Counted from the stretch's first letter, positions 1 through 11,541 are shown. The stretch: 64,000 bases of DNA from Siphonodentalium dalli (GCA_032622095.1 CP136068.1:155337151-155401150); one strand, 5' to 3'. A program made the numbers and translations. Notes: generated from the sequence alone by a model not told the origin.

Positions 1-437
1 CGTACCCACAAGCTTTCACCAGCAGGCCTAGTTGAGATTACACTTGAGTGGTTTTAATCATTACTTCTCGTATCGCCTGTATAAGGTCGCATTAGATATT
101 CGTGCGAGTGATTCAAGAATTCACGCAGGTAATTAACATGCATGATCGAATTCGTTTCGTGGCCGATTTCTGTAGTCATTGTTTTGTTATCTTGCAAGGG
201 AGCAGGGTAAACTGATGTGTACCATACCTTGACTGATTGTATTTTGATTGAAGCCAATTAAGCGTGTTGGTGGTCGCATTGTGTCAGCTTGTTTTCACCA
301 CCGACACGCCATGTGTGTCCCCATAGCAATGCTATACGCGTAGCAGCACACGTTATAAGTTACACGTATACGCGTGACTTAACCTGATTAATACTATACT
401 CACGAGGCGATGGTGTAGAACCATGTGTACCTAAAAT
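1..437. other. No recognised feature
   Basis: AT-rich DNA with no splice-framed ORF, inverted repeat or tandem repeat that I can support. The short minus-strand ORF at 54-257 has no recognisable motif. Confidence 0.6.
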
Positions 438-548
438 GGTATAATAGTGATGCTTCAAGTTACACATATATACAATGTCGCAAATATACTTGAGGTATAA
501 CAGTGATACTTCAAGTACACATATATACAATGTCGCAAATATACGTGT
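438..548. repeat. Two-copy tandem duplication, about 56-bp unit
   Basis: Two adjacent copies of a unit beginning GGTATAA and containing CACATATATACAATGTCGCA. They differ by a few substitutions and a 1-bp indel. It is a local duplication with no sign of function. Confidence 0.85.
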
Positions 549-567
549 ATTGCAACCGTCCGAGATT

Positions 568-1440
568 GAACATTTATGAAATGACTTGAAGATCGATTGG
601 GGTCATTGGATTTTGACCGGCAGAGTATCTAAACAAAGTTCGTGTGAATCCCGAAGATCTGCAAGTCATGTCTTAATTTTTTTAATAATTTGTTCTTGTA
701 TTCTTTAACAATTTTAAAATTTCACCCATACAGAGCCCCAGACAAACATGAGCAGACGACACTCTTCTCTATGCTTCTATATATGTGTGGGGCTCCCTGC
801 AGGGTAATGGATGTTTTTTATTTTATGTCCTAAAAATTGTAAGAAACATTTATTTAACAAAAATGATAAAAAATTGTTAGGCCAATGCATTCTCTTATAT
901 ATGCGAGGCGACCTATGATCGACTCGCATAAATAAGAGAACGCATTGGCGCAGGGTAAAAAAATCCCGACTTACGACTGGATTTGATATGGCGGGTCCGG
1001 TACATTTGAATAGAACATTAATAATTTGAACAACTTTTTCAAAACTACCACACGTGTAAGTATAAGTGACATTTTGATCAAATTTCAACACAGTTTCACA
1101 ACAATAACATGCAGAGAGCGCGTGACGTAGCTGGTTCATCGCTTTTTGCGAGGTGGACACCATGCAGCGACCGCGTGCATATGGTCGGGTTGAAGTGACG
1201 TCGCTTTTTATGATGTGTCGACTTCAGATATTTAAGAAATGACCCGCTCATCGATTGGGGTCATTGGATTTTGACCAGCAGAGTAATTAAACAGAGTGTG
1301 TAAATACCGAAGTGATTCAGACGACCTTTATTTTTTGTAAGTAACATACAGTGTTCATATTTCAGCACAGTTTCCCCAGTGTGCACACGATTGGCTTCAA
1401 GCGGTGTCGCTTTTTATGAAGTGTCGACTTCAGTTATTGT
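568..1440 (+). repeat. Direct-repeat block interrupted by a MITE
   Basis: A segment containing GATTGGGGTCATTGGATTTT occurs near 590 and again near 1242. A second segment (GTCGCTTTTTATGA, then GTGTCGACTTCAG) occurs near 1200 and 1400. These look like decayed copies of one unit, into which the hairpin MITE at 672-997 was inserted. No coding content is recognised. Confidence 0.6.
672..997 (-). mobile_element. Hairpin MITE, copy 1 (truncated)
   Basis: Carries the internal segment (CCCCAGACAAACATGAGCAG, then GGGGCTCCCTGCAGGG), one complete hairpin at 881-949 and the terminal inverted repeat ending GATATGGCGGGTC. The other hairpin and the other terminus are missing; the break is inside the AT-rich internal region. 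Relative to the copies at 17.3 and 35.5 kb it is in reverse orientation. It encodes no transposase, so it is non-autonomous. Small ORFs read through it are hairpin sequence, not protein. Confidence 0.85.
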
Positions 1441-1459
1441 CTGATTAACATCGGGACAG

Positions 1460-1506
1460 TTATATTGTGATTATGTGGTGATTATGTGGTGATTATGTGG
1501 TGATAT
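1460..1506. repeat. 11-bp minisatellite (GTGATTATGTG)
   Basis: About four tandem copies of an 11-bp unit. Confidence 0.85.
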
Positions 1507-1608
1507 GCGACATTCTATCACACCGGTATCACTATCAGGGGCGTGGATATATCACACAGAAGCCTTATTCCTGGCACTTTTGTTAACAAACATATGTTCA
1601 CATGGAAT

Positions 1609-1837
1609 ACGACATATAACTCAGTCGCGGTCATAATGGATCCATTCAACCCCGTTCCGTTTTTAGTGGTATAGGTCAAAGTTCAGGAGTATATAGCATT
1701 CCAAATATGGAATTTATGAATATTCAAATGCTCCAAAAACTGAATCCTACTACGTATACACAACATTGACATGTAGCACTAACAGACGGAACGAGGCTGG
1801 ATGGATCCAGTATGGCCGCGACTAAGATATATGGCGT
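1609..1837. mobile_element. Small TIR element (MITE-like), 229 bp
   Basis: The left arm (1609-1663) reads ACGACATATAACTCAGTCGC and onward. The right arm (1783-1837) is its imperfect reverse complement, sharing GTCGCGG, GGATCCAT and CGTTCCGT. The termini are about 55 bp around a 120-bp centre with no ORF. I could not define a target-site duplication. Non-autonomous DNA-transposon derivative is the likeliest reading. Confidence 0.65.
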
Positions 1838-2499
1838 CTGATGTCCAACTTATATCTTGGTATAATTATGAACTTATTGTGAACTTGTTGTTTTAGATTA
1901 TTTTCATGTTCAACTGAAATGGGAATCAGGTGGAACATTTCTCACTGTAAGTCAGGTTGGAAATTACCCAACAATTGGAAATCTTGAGTTATCACTTAAA
2001 CTGTTACAACACACGAATGGCTGAGCAGAACTAACATTCCGGACTTGGAGCTCTTGGTCGGGTTCAAGGGGGTACGGTTTGTGGAGTAAACCTGGGATAC
2101 ATAGGAGCACTGAAGGCATACATACTAACCTGGGATACATAGGAGCCACATCAGGACCACGGCAACCGACATCAACCCAAACATGCGGACCCTGATCCTG
2201 GAGATATCCTTGAGAAATCCTGAAATAAATAACCTAAATCAAATTTTTTCCTACCGATTACACAGGTATCATCTGCATGAAATAGTCTGTCTGGGCCGTA
2301 CTTTGTTTTGATGTTATATTTATTTCTTTCTTTTTAATTTTCGCTCTTTGCTGATATGTACAAAGTGATGATCAGTTCTGAAATAGTTCCAAAGTACTTA
2401 GTTATAGTGTTTGTAGCGTTAATGCTAATATTTCTATTTTTGTCCAATTATGGACTTTCTAAGATTAGTTTAATGATCTATACACTCTTAGTATTATTT
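1838..2499. other. No gene; one short duplication
   Basis: The only structure seen is the phrase AACCTGGGATACATAGGAGC, present twice at about 2090 and 2130. Confidence 0.55.
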
Positions 2500-2680
2500 G
2501 TAACCAACTGGTTTTCAATTGGTTCTTCAGCTGTCCCGTATATATTTATAATCAAAGTAGAGAACCATTTGGTTCGTGGTAGCCATATTACGAGTTGGCT
2601 CTGTGTGGAACCAACATAAAACCAACTGATTCTTTCTTGGTTCCCCATGTGAACCAACTTGTGAATCAGTAGGTTCTGAA
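2500..2680. repeat. Degenerate TTGGTT/AACCAA cluster
   Basis: About eight TTGGTT or AACCAA words alternate in direct and inverted orientation, including the palindrome AACCAACTGGTT. This is probably a decayed short inverted-repeat array. The overlapping hydrophobic ORF at 2356-2619 is AT-driven and not a gene. Confidence 0.4.
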
Positions 2681-3731
2681 CACGAATTTTGGTTACGTTT
2701 CGAGACCTGAATTCCAGCTTGTCCTAAGTGCATTTTGTTATGTTTTCGAGATAATAAATGTGTAAAGTTTTGGAAATCTGGTGCGAACTTATCAGATGGA
2801 TTATAAGGGTAGCCCTAACACCAAAATGTACAGTAATGTATATTCTTTCACTCAAAACACTCCATATTGCTGATACAATGAAGCTTCTCCCTTTACATAA
2901 AATAATATGAACCCGTATAATAGGCGCACTTAGAATTGTAGAACAACACTGGACATTGAGAGTCCTTTGTATCATTTTTGATATTTGCGTTACCTTCACG
3001 GTTAAACTGTTATATATGTCACTTAGAACAATATAACAGCCTGGAAATTATAAAAAATATCCTGGTCGACCTGTCCCATATACATACAGTTTAATACGTA
3101 TTCACATGGAACACTTGGAATTTTCTTATAACCTAAACATGGCTGATTAAAATTATCAGTATTTTGATAAAACACAACAAAACCTTGTATATTTGCCATA
3201 CTGAATTTACAAACGAACGAAATAGCATCCTCAACGATTGGATCCGGAAGTGATATTCGAAATCCGCCTGTGAATTGGGTAAAATGACACAAATACAGTC
3301 TTTAAATTGGAAGGTAATACGAGCGAATTTAAGCGCGCACAGGGTGCGATAAACATATGCACGGATCAGCATAATTATTAGTATTAACGACACGCTATGT
3401 GCAAGCAACTGACACACAATCGTGTGCACACATTTATATGTTATATGCCCGGCCTTGCCCGCATTAAAATGAACATATTCGTTTTTGAATATTTTTATTT
3501 ATCAGATAAAAACAATTTGATATACATAAGCATTTGATTGAATAATTGGGCCTTAATTTTAAATGTTAAATATTGGGCCATATCTGTAACTTTAATGACA
3601 CTATGTCACCTAACATTATATTGGATTGGATAGATCAGATAATTATATCACACATAACATCAATAGAAAATAGGGTAATTTTATTAAACCGCGAATAAGT
3701 AATAATAAATTGGCTATTAGAGGATTACACC
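2681..3731. other. No recognised feature
   Basis: AT-rich. Two minus-strand ORFs near 90 codons (2724-2999, 3023-3292) overlap with no conserved motif. Confidence 0.5.
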
Positions 3732-4618
3732 GGCTAATCCACTGAGCACGTTGCCGAAAAGTGTTTGTGTTAGGCCGCCCTTAACTGAAATTATGCCGAT
3801 TCTTGAGATTGAATATAGCATTATGGATTATGCAGTCTGAATCGTTAATCTTCCGTCATGTGACGTCACACTAGGGACTACTAGCGACACATGGTGTCAA
3901 ACTTGAAAGTCTGTCACAATGTTTTATCTACTGATTGTTTATACAGAAACAGCTGGACCATCGGAGCTGAAAATTTGCACATATGAGTAATTTGACCCGG
4001 GGAATACTATTAGATAGCTTCCGTTGACATCAATATCTTAAAAGGGCACTAACAGTAATTACATTAAATAGTTAATTATATACCCAAAATTGTTGCAATC
4101 CGGTCGGTGAAAATTGAAACACGTTGATAAATTGACCCATATATTGTCATGAATAGATGCCGTTGACCTCAGACGACTTAAAGGTGCATATGTGGGAAAA
4201 AAAACCGTTCCTTATGTAGGAACATTGTTACAGATGGGTCTTGAGGAATGAAGACGACATGTCAGCACGGACACCGTTTGATGGACGGGATTACTTGAGT
4301 AAAACCAACGACTTCAAATGAACCTTCTAAAGTTAAATTGTATTGTTTATATATGCCACCAGTTTATATGTGTATATATATTGTATCGTATTGTCTCCAT
4401 ATTTGGAGGAATACTCATCTCTCTCTCAACTGGGATAGACTTTGAAGTTTGAGACTGTGTGTCACTAGTAGTCCCTCATGTGACGTCGCATGAAGGAGGA
4501 TTAACGATTCAGAATGCATAATCCATAATGCAATATTCAATCGCACGAATCGTCATAATTTCAGTTACGGGCGGCCGATCACAAAAATCTTTTCGGCAAT
4601 GCGCTCAGTGGATTAGCG
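3732..4618. mobile_element. TIR element with about 185-bp termini and a tandem core
   Basis: The left terminus (3732-3918) starts GGCTAATCCACTGAGC. The right terminus (about 4432-4618) is its reverse complement at about 85% identity, sharing GGACTACTAG, TGAATCGTTAATC and GCATTATGGATTATGCA. The centre holds two decayed copies of a 145-150-bp unit (TGAAAATTTGCACATATGAG and onward, ending CTTAAAAGGGCAC or CTTAAAGGTGCAT). There is no ORF. The architecture of long inverted termini around a short tandem core recurs at 59.65 kb with unrelated sequence. Confidence 0.75.
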
Positions 4619-5203
4619 GACAACGACAGAGAAAAATTACACCGGTATAATCGTTTTAAAAGGACGCCACACATAACCACCGACGACATTGAACATACAC
4701 TATGTATATTTTGTGGTTCCGATTACGTTATATAATTATAGAGGACAAGACACACTTCCCTTTATAACGTAACGCTTACCGCACACCGCGTATTTAGCTC
4801 AACGTCCATATACATACCCATTTCCAAGACGTCGAAAGCATGACCCTAACTGAACAGCTTGTCAAAATCTTATCCAACAATATGGCAAATAGTTGCAATT
4901 ATATTTGTCATATGATCCGCATATTATTCTCGGCACGCGATGAACATCGCATTCCTGACTTCGACGCCACAAATTTAGGAACTTTAAACCAACATTTAAA
5001 ATAATAATATTGGTGTTCCTCCGCCTACTCCCCAGTCATCACTCGAATGGTGCCGCTTTTTAAATTTAAACTACATCATTATGTTTCTTATATCAAGGAA
5101 ACATCGTTATATAAGTTCGCAGGAAATCCACAATAAAAAAAGTTGTTATTAATTCTGGTGCTCTTCGCTCATCCCTGAATCAGACGGTGCTACCTTGGCA
5201 ACT
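4619..5203. other. No recognised feature
   Basis: AT-rich intergenic or intronic sequence with no repeat or ORF worth naming. Confidence 0.55.
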
Positions 5204-5276
5204 TTGATTCATATCATAGATTCATATAATAGATTCATATCATAGATTCATTGCATATCATAGATTCATTGCACAA
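5204..5276. repeat. Minisatellite of ATAGATTCATATC-type units
   Basis: Four to five imperfect tandem copies of a 13-19-bp unit containing CATAGATTCAT. Confidence 0.8.
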
Positions 5277-6149
5277 TGGAGATGACAATATATACTTATA
5301 TGCGTTTGCTGAAAATCGACTACGTAAAATGTGTTGTCAACTGTTTTGTCCCTACCAGCACAAATCCATGACATGGATGGCATCACATAGATATCATTAA
5401 ACCAATACATACCCTATATCACATTTTTAATTTTTAACAAAGTTTTTGATATTGGCGTTAGTCATGTTGGGTGGTCGGGTATGTGGACTGAATGAATTTG
5501 TGAAGTGTAATGGTTTTACAAGATTATCAGTCTTGTTAGTATTTATGTTTTAAGGAAGTAATTAGTCGATGGCTCATACAGTGGGTACGGCAAGCGTTTC
5601 CTACCCCGCCCGGAGACAGTCAACAACGCACCGGAGCCACCAAGGGCGTTAGCCCGCTACCCTAGATTTTGATATTAGTGTTAGTCTTGTTATGTGGTCG
5701 ATATATGCGGATTTTGCCGTGTTGTGGGTTAGTACGTAGTAGCTTATTTAACTAGGGGTGGGCTTTGGATTTTATTGAGGGCTCGTTTAGATACAGGGTG
5801 GCCAATCCACTGTGTTCACCTGCCTAGACAAATACTCGCTTAGAGCTCTTTTGAAAATTACCTGTAGGGATGTTTGGTGGGAACTACCTGGTCGGGGAGT
5901 TGTACCGTGGGTAGCTGAATTACATTTCGGTTATTAGACTAACCATCCATTTGTCTGGACTGTGTTAGTAGCCTAATTGACCTCGCGTGTTTATTAAGTT
6001 CTTAAGCTCATATGTTGGCCTATTTGTTTTCTTATTGATTGTTAAATATTTATTAAGTTTAAAGTGTATTGGTACGGCCATTGAAGGGGATTATGCCGGC
6101 AAAACACAGAAAGATCACGAATCTCGCCGGCCTGGTGTTAATGTTTTGT
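5277..6149. other. No gene; one GC-rich patch
   Basis: Mostly AT-rich. A GC-rich patch at about 5575-5665 (CCCGCCCGGAGACAGTC) stands out, but it has no ORF, tRNA fold or repeat partner that I can find in the window. Confidence 0.5.
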
Positions 6150-6320
6150 TTTTGGATATATATATACACCTATATGCATACATACACACATTGCATATAC
6201 ACCATAGATATACCATACAAATACACTCACATACATACATACATACATACATACATACCATCACATACATATACATATATATGTACGGATACATATATAT
6301 ACATACACACATCTATGTTG
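6150..6320. repeat. ATAC/ACAT-rich microsatellite
   Basis: A long impure tract with an uninterrupted (CATA)n core near 6225-6258. ORFs in all frames here (HIHTYIHTY and similar) are microsatellite translations. Confidence 0.9.
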
Positions 6321-6437
6321 GTGATAATTGTCGGAATTCAAGTTTGCAAATATCAGTATGACATTTCTAGACTCTAGCTGACTCAATAAGTTATCAAATT
6401 TGGTCGGTATCCTTGGTACATGTCAGTGTAGGCGTAC

Positions 6438-6740
6438 ATATGCGACCCGCCATATCAAATCCAGTTGTAAGTCGGGATTTTTTTTACCCTGTGCCAATGC
6501 ATTCTCTTATATATGCGAGATGACCATAAGTCAGGTAATGGATGTTTTTTATTTTATGTCCTAAAAATTGTAAGAAACATTTATTTAAAAAAAATGATAA
6601 AAAATTGTTAGGCCAATGCATTCTCTTATATATGCGAGGCGACCTACATGTATGGTCGACTCGCATATATAAGAGAATGCATTGGCACAGGGTAAAAAAA
6701 TCCCGACTTAGGACTGGATTTGATATGGCGGGTCACATAT
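6438..6740 (-). mobile_element. Hairpin MITE, copy 2 (internally deleted)
   Basis: Both termini are present (CGACCCGCCATATCAAATCC on the left, GGATTTGATATGGCGGGTCA on the right). The deletion removes the distal half of hairpin 1 and much of the interior. The left hairpin stops exactly at its loop (CCATAAG), and the interior resumes at TCAGGTAATGG. Hairpin 2 (6612-6686) is complete, with a 6-nt expansion in its loop (CTACATGTATGG). Confidence 0.9.
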
Positions 6741-6831
6741 ATACATGCACACAATATGCATATATATACCAGATAAGCATGTATCACTTAACCTTTTCAT
6801 GACTGGTGCTTCCTGAAATTTTGCGAAAGCC

Positions 6832-7000
6832 TTGTGCCAAAGCATTCTCTTATATATGCGAGTCTCCCATAGGGCGCCTCACATATATCATAGAATGCAT
6901 TGGCCTAACAACATTTTCCTTGACCTTGTAAACAGTGCAATCTTACATATGCGAAGCTCCCTATGGGAGATTCGTATACAAGGGAATGCACTGGCACAGT
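6832..7000. mobile_element. Hairpin MITE, copy 3 (diverged short form)
   Basis: Two hairpins (6836-6904 and 6932-6995) are separated by only about 27 nt, with no TGTGACCC terminus and none of the 230-bp interior. Arm sequences differ from the common copies, yet several differences occur in both arms so pairing is kept (for example CTCCC with GGGAG instead of CGACC with GGTCG). It is either an older copy or a separate subfamily. Confidence 0.8.
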
Positions 7001-7205
7001 GTCTTTAATGCTGCACCTGCGCAGCTCCCGTCTAAATTAGATTTCTTGCTGGATAAGGACATATTTCTTATATGTGTCATATGAAATACCAATAGCACAT
7101 GGCATGTGGTATGAATTCTCATGGTATACAAAGAAAGGGAACGTTCCACACCAGTTGCGATAATAGCTTAACAGCGGATAATGTGTACGATAAAGAAGTT
7201 GCGTG

Positions 7206-7589
7206 TTTACCCTGTGTCAATGCATTCTCTTATATTTGCGAGTCGACCATAGGTCGCCTCGCATATATAAGAGAATGCATTGGCCTAACAATTTTTTATC
7301 ATTTTTTTTTAAATAAATGTTTCTTACAATTTTTAGGACATAAAATAAAAAACATCCATTACCCTGCAGGGAGCCCCACACATATATAGAAGCATATAGA
7401 AGAGTGTCGTCTGCTCATGTTTGTCTGGGGCTCTGTATGGGTGAAATTATTAAATTGTTAAAGAATACAAGAAAAAATTATTAAAATTGTAAAAAAATGT
7501 TAGGCCAATGCATTCTCTTATATATACGAGGCGACCTATGGTCGACTCGCATATATAAGAGAATGCATTGGCACAGGGTAAAAAAATTC
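7206..7589 (+). mobile_element. Hairpin MITE, copy 4
   Basis: Hairpin 1 (7216-7284), the AT-rich and GAGCCCCACACATATATAGA interior, and hairpin 2 (7504-7572). The outer TGTGACCCGCC terminus is absent on both sides. The copy begins at TTTACCCTGTG and ends in CACAGGGTAAAAAAATTCC. Confidence 0.9.
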
Positions 7590-7894
7590 CATCTTAAATA
7601 TGGAGAAAGTTTTGTAGCTCAAAGTAGTAGCCTGTCATTTGTAAAAAAAATGGGTTTCGTAAAAAAAAATGGGGCTTTTGTGGAACATATTGTTCCGTAA
7701 AGCCCATGTACTGGAGACATTGGAAACCAATGTTTACAAGATTCTTATCGCACAGTTGCCTACAATTCTTGAAAAAATTATCATATATGAAGTATATTTG
7801 TGATAACTGTGGACATTTTGGTGGATAGAGTTATATAATATAATATTTATATGTATACATTCTGGTATATATATGCATATTGTGTGCATGTATA

Positions 7895-8309
7895 TATGTG
7901 ACCCGCCATATCAAATCCAGTCGTAAGTCGGGATTTTTTTTTACCCTGTGCCAATGCATTCTCTTATATATGCGAGTCGACCATAGGTCGCCTCGCATAT
8001 ATAAGAGAATGCATTGGCCTAACAATTTTTAACAATTTTAATAATTTTTTCTTGTATTCTTTAACAATTTATAATTTCACCCATACAGAGCCCCAGACAA
8101 ACATGAGCAGACGACACTCTTCTATATATGTGTGGGGCTCCCTGCAGGGTAATGGATGTTTTTTTTATTTTATGTCCTAAAAATTGTAAGAAACATTTAT
8201 TTAAAAAAAATGATAAAAAATTGTTAGGCCAATGCATTCTCTTATATATGCGAGGCGACCTATGGTCGACTCGCATATATAAGAGAATGCATTGGCACAG
8301 GGTAAAAAC
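7895..8309 (-). mobile_element. Hairpin MITE, copy 5 (right end lost)
   Basis: The left terminus ATATGTGACCCGCCATATC, hairpin 1 (7950-8018), the interior in reverse orientation, and hairpin 2 (8228-8296). It stops at GGTAAAAACA, where an inverted copy of sequence from 8736-8791 begins. Its left flank (about 7853-7894) is the reverse complement of the right flank of copy 2 (6741-6775), so these two copies were duplicated together with flanking DNA. Confidence 0.9.
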
Positions 8310-8364
8310 ATTTTTAAGCTTCGGATCATATCCACAGTGACTTATAATCATGTGATGTACATGT
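8309..8364 (+). repeat. 56-bp inverted repeat, left arm
   Basis: A near-perfect reverse complement of 8736-8791 (CATTTTTAAGCTTCGGATCA and onward). It abuts the broken end of MITE copy 5. The other arm belongs to an older dispersed repeat, so this arm is probably the newly made one. Confidence 0.85.
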
Positions 8365-8559
8365 GGTAGGCCTACCAGTACTCACCTCAATGGTCAAGGT
8401 CACTGAAAGGTGAAAAGTTCATTGTACAAAAAAATGATGTTTGTTATCACTTTACGTCATTGTTTGTCTTTATGATGAACTTGCCTCAATTTGTTGCATA
8501 ACATTGCTATTTTCTTATTTGCTACTTGCTATTTGTATATGTTTATAGCCATATTTCAT

Positions 8560-8835
8560 ATCCATAGGATGATTATTACTTGAGAGAGAAATTACGAAAC
8601 AAGTTACCGGAACTAATTAACCCACCCATAAAATGACATATTGATCTTCCCAATAAATAATGACCACTCATTAGTGGGGCGGATAGAGGACATAAATCGT
8701 GAATATTCATGGTAAAGGCATCATAGTTGACACACACATGTACATCACATGATTATAAGTCACTGTGGATATGACCCGAAGCTTAAAAATGTACACCGTT
8801 GCTATGGTAACCATTTGGTGAAAACACCTGTTTTG
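8560..8835 (-). repeat. Dispersed repeat, inverted relative to 14655-14925
   Basis: Matches the reverse complement of 14655-14925 over some 270 bp: TTCCCAATAAA, ATTAGTGGGGC, GTTGACACACA, ATCACATGATTATAAGTCA and GGTGAAAACACCTG are shared in order. Identity is about 75-80% by eye. There is no ORF in common, so it is an old non-coding repeat family. Confidence 0.7.
8736..8791 (-). repeat. 56-bp inverted repeat, right arm
   Basis: Partner of 8309-8364. It lies inside the dispersed repeat at 8560-8835 and is therefore the likely template. Confidence 0.85.
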
Positions 8836-11541
8836 CCAAAAGCTAGCCGTTATGCTTTGCTTATGCCTAGTAACCTCACAGAAAATGTTACTATGCATCT
8901 ATTTGGATTGGACATGCATCAGACCATATACTTGTCAGCATATATACATTTCGTATATGGATAGATTCAAAATGGGCCGATATTTGAGCAAAAAAACCTT
9001 TATGTAATGTGTGTATCGCCATTTGTGGTGATTTTCTGATATATATGTTGCATTTTGGAGCATACTAATAACTTGATTATAGGCCAGGGAATGCTGGGAT
9101 AGCGCTTATATAAAGTGTGCAATTAATAGCCCCCATTTTGTACACATACTAATATTACTATCCTGTTTAATGATAATAAATTAAGCAACATAATAAACAC
9201 AAGGCGGGGGGGGGGGGGGGGGTATGCCGGGCTGAAAAACGTGTTTTTCCTGCAATGAAATTTACTCATGTTTGTCAACCCTTATATAGACTCTTATCTA
9301 CATAAATATATCATTTAGAATACATTTAGGGGGTCTACATAATGGTTTGAGGTTCCAATACATGTTCGAATGCAGGCTTTCTGTCAAACATAACTTGAAG
9401 TAGCCTAGTTTGTGTTGGCTAAATCACCCGATAAAGTATGTTTACCTATAAAACTGAATACAAATCTCCCGAAACAAAAATGACTACATTTTGGCATTAG
9501 TTTGTTAGTGTACTACAACTGTTAAGAACACGACGGGCTAATACTGATATATGGGACTAAAGCACTATTATGTTGGCATGATCATGTCAATATGGTAGGT
9601 ATGGTGTTACTAGTCATTGGACTCAGTGATTACAAAACAAAATTATATTATATTTTATACCCCACTTATAATAATAAGATTACAGCAAGACCATGTACCG
9701 CTATATGAATGGAGCTGGTGGCAACGCGTCAAACTTGTTTCAGGGTTTATTAGATCATTTACCTCATTAAAACTCAATATCGTTGTCAACATTCATGGCA
9801 TGATTGTCGGGCAGATTGAATATACAAATATGAACCAGTAAGAGCAAAGCTCAATAAGCCCAGACTGCTATGTCATGCATCCATGGTCCGATGTGGGTCG
9901 ATCGAGCTATACTATGCGTGATGAATACACACTAGAGTTCATCTGATGCGCTCTATAAATCTATCAGCTGTCCTTATAAGGGTAGTAGATGGGCGCGGAG
10001 CGCCCGAGATGTTCGAAAAGATCGAGTGATACTCTCCTTCATCCATATCAGCTATTCGTTTTATTGAGTAAGTTATATTTGGCTGCGAAAGATGCATGAT
10101 TCGAATAGATAGGTTTCATACGGTTTCCTAACGTTTTCTTTTATATTTTTAAGTGGCGATATAATTTAAAAAAAATCAATAATAAAAGCATATGTCTGAC
10201 TCTACTGTCATTGTCATGGAATGCCATTGTATAATATGGCTTTAACCCCGTAGAACGATTAGCCCTGTGTGAGAGACATGCGTACATTTACTACACAAAT
10301 ATAGTAACCCATGTAGTGCCATCACATCTTTCCATCTTATCATAGTTTCTAGCATTCTGACTGGCTCCGGACCCCCGACCAGTCACCACATTGCTACACG
10401 ATACGCACGGACCTGGAAGTCACCTAATTTTCACACTGGATTTTTACAACAATATCACGCTCAATATTATGTTGCTTGGGGTTAGATTTTGTGTTTAAGC
10501 AGGTTTATGCATAGATTGTTTCAGAGAATAATGTACCTTGCCTATATTCATATAATTGATGCAGATTGAGATAGAATTGTTTCGCGCCATTTTTTTTTAT
10601 CAATAGTCAATAATAATGGTGAAGACTAAATTGTATGGTAGGATGGCACATATATATTTAGTTAATTTTAGTGACTTGTAAAACAGATAGTGGAACAGGA
10701 TTGGAAACAAGAGTGAAAAAGGAATATATTTGGGATGGTATTCCCAATAAATACATTATTAAAAAAGCATTTAAAGGTGTCAAATATGGAATAAGGGGGT
10801 TGGGTACTTTGAGGTTGGAAATTATTTTTTTGAAGCTCGTGTCTGAATTTTTTCCAGATTTCCTGTCAATATGGGTGTATTTCGTATGGAACTAGTCCCA
10901 TATTAGACTGCTTAAAAACCGCGTTTTATGTCCATATATAGAGCGTATATTGACGTTAAATAATGCCAACATGATCTTATCTCACTCATAAAATAAGATC
11001 GTTATGTGCTTATTTTCACGAGAACAGACTGGTGTAGTTGTAAATGTTGAATTTCTTTGGAACGCGTATATACTACAAAAATAGAGCTTTGATTGGAAAT
11101 AAATATCTCATTCGTGACTGTGACATATGTTTATTTCGGTTCATTGCAACCCACTCGTGAAAGTAAACAATTGTCTCGGTCACTCATTTGATACCTTTCG
11201 GTACATGCACCCAGTCAGAAACACCATATATTTGTATCCTCTGTGTAATCTTATATCAGAACAATTGGTTTAATAAAACGTAGCCTGGGTTGAGCCGTAT
11301 ATACTTTATTCTTTATAGAGCAAAATTGTCTCGCACGAGAATATCAGTATGTGTTATCCTGTCTGGACTTGTTATGCTGGGGAAAACCGTGTACCTTCGG
11401 CAAAGGCACTGCCGGTGGTCTGTTGTTCAGAATAAACTCTCACCCACGGGATGTCTCACCAACAGCGCAATGTTCTGCGTGATCAGCATGAAAATAACCA
11501 CTAATCGCTGCCTAAACAGTAGTCGGTAACGTGTCACTTGC
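8836..11541. other. No gene recognised; one poly-G run
   Basis: About 2.7 kb of AT-rich sequence. The only notable feature is a G17 run at 9206-9222. ORFs of 74-79 codons (9617, 10671, 11290) carry no family motif and no convincing splice borders. Confidence 0.5.
9206..9222 (+). repeat. Poly-G tract, G17
   Basis: An uninterrupted run of 17 G on the plus strand; compare 19078, 25209, 27768, 29221, 34043, 54387, 61549 and 62014. Confidence 0.95.

Noticed and set aside
881-949. Hairpins as rho-independent terminators or bacterial sequence
   Set aside because: They belong to a dispersed MITE with terminal inverted repeats in clearly eukaryotic DNA.
2356-2619. 87-codon hydrophobic ORF as a membrane protein
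   Set aside because: Composition follows from AT-rich DNA; it runs into the TTGGTT repeat cluster and has no splice support.
7497-8340. Repeated short ORFs (ILLYMRGDLWSTRIYKRMHW)
   Set aside because: They are translations of the MITE hairpin arms, found on both strands at every copy.
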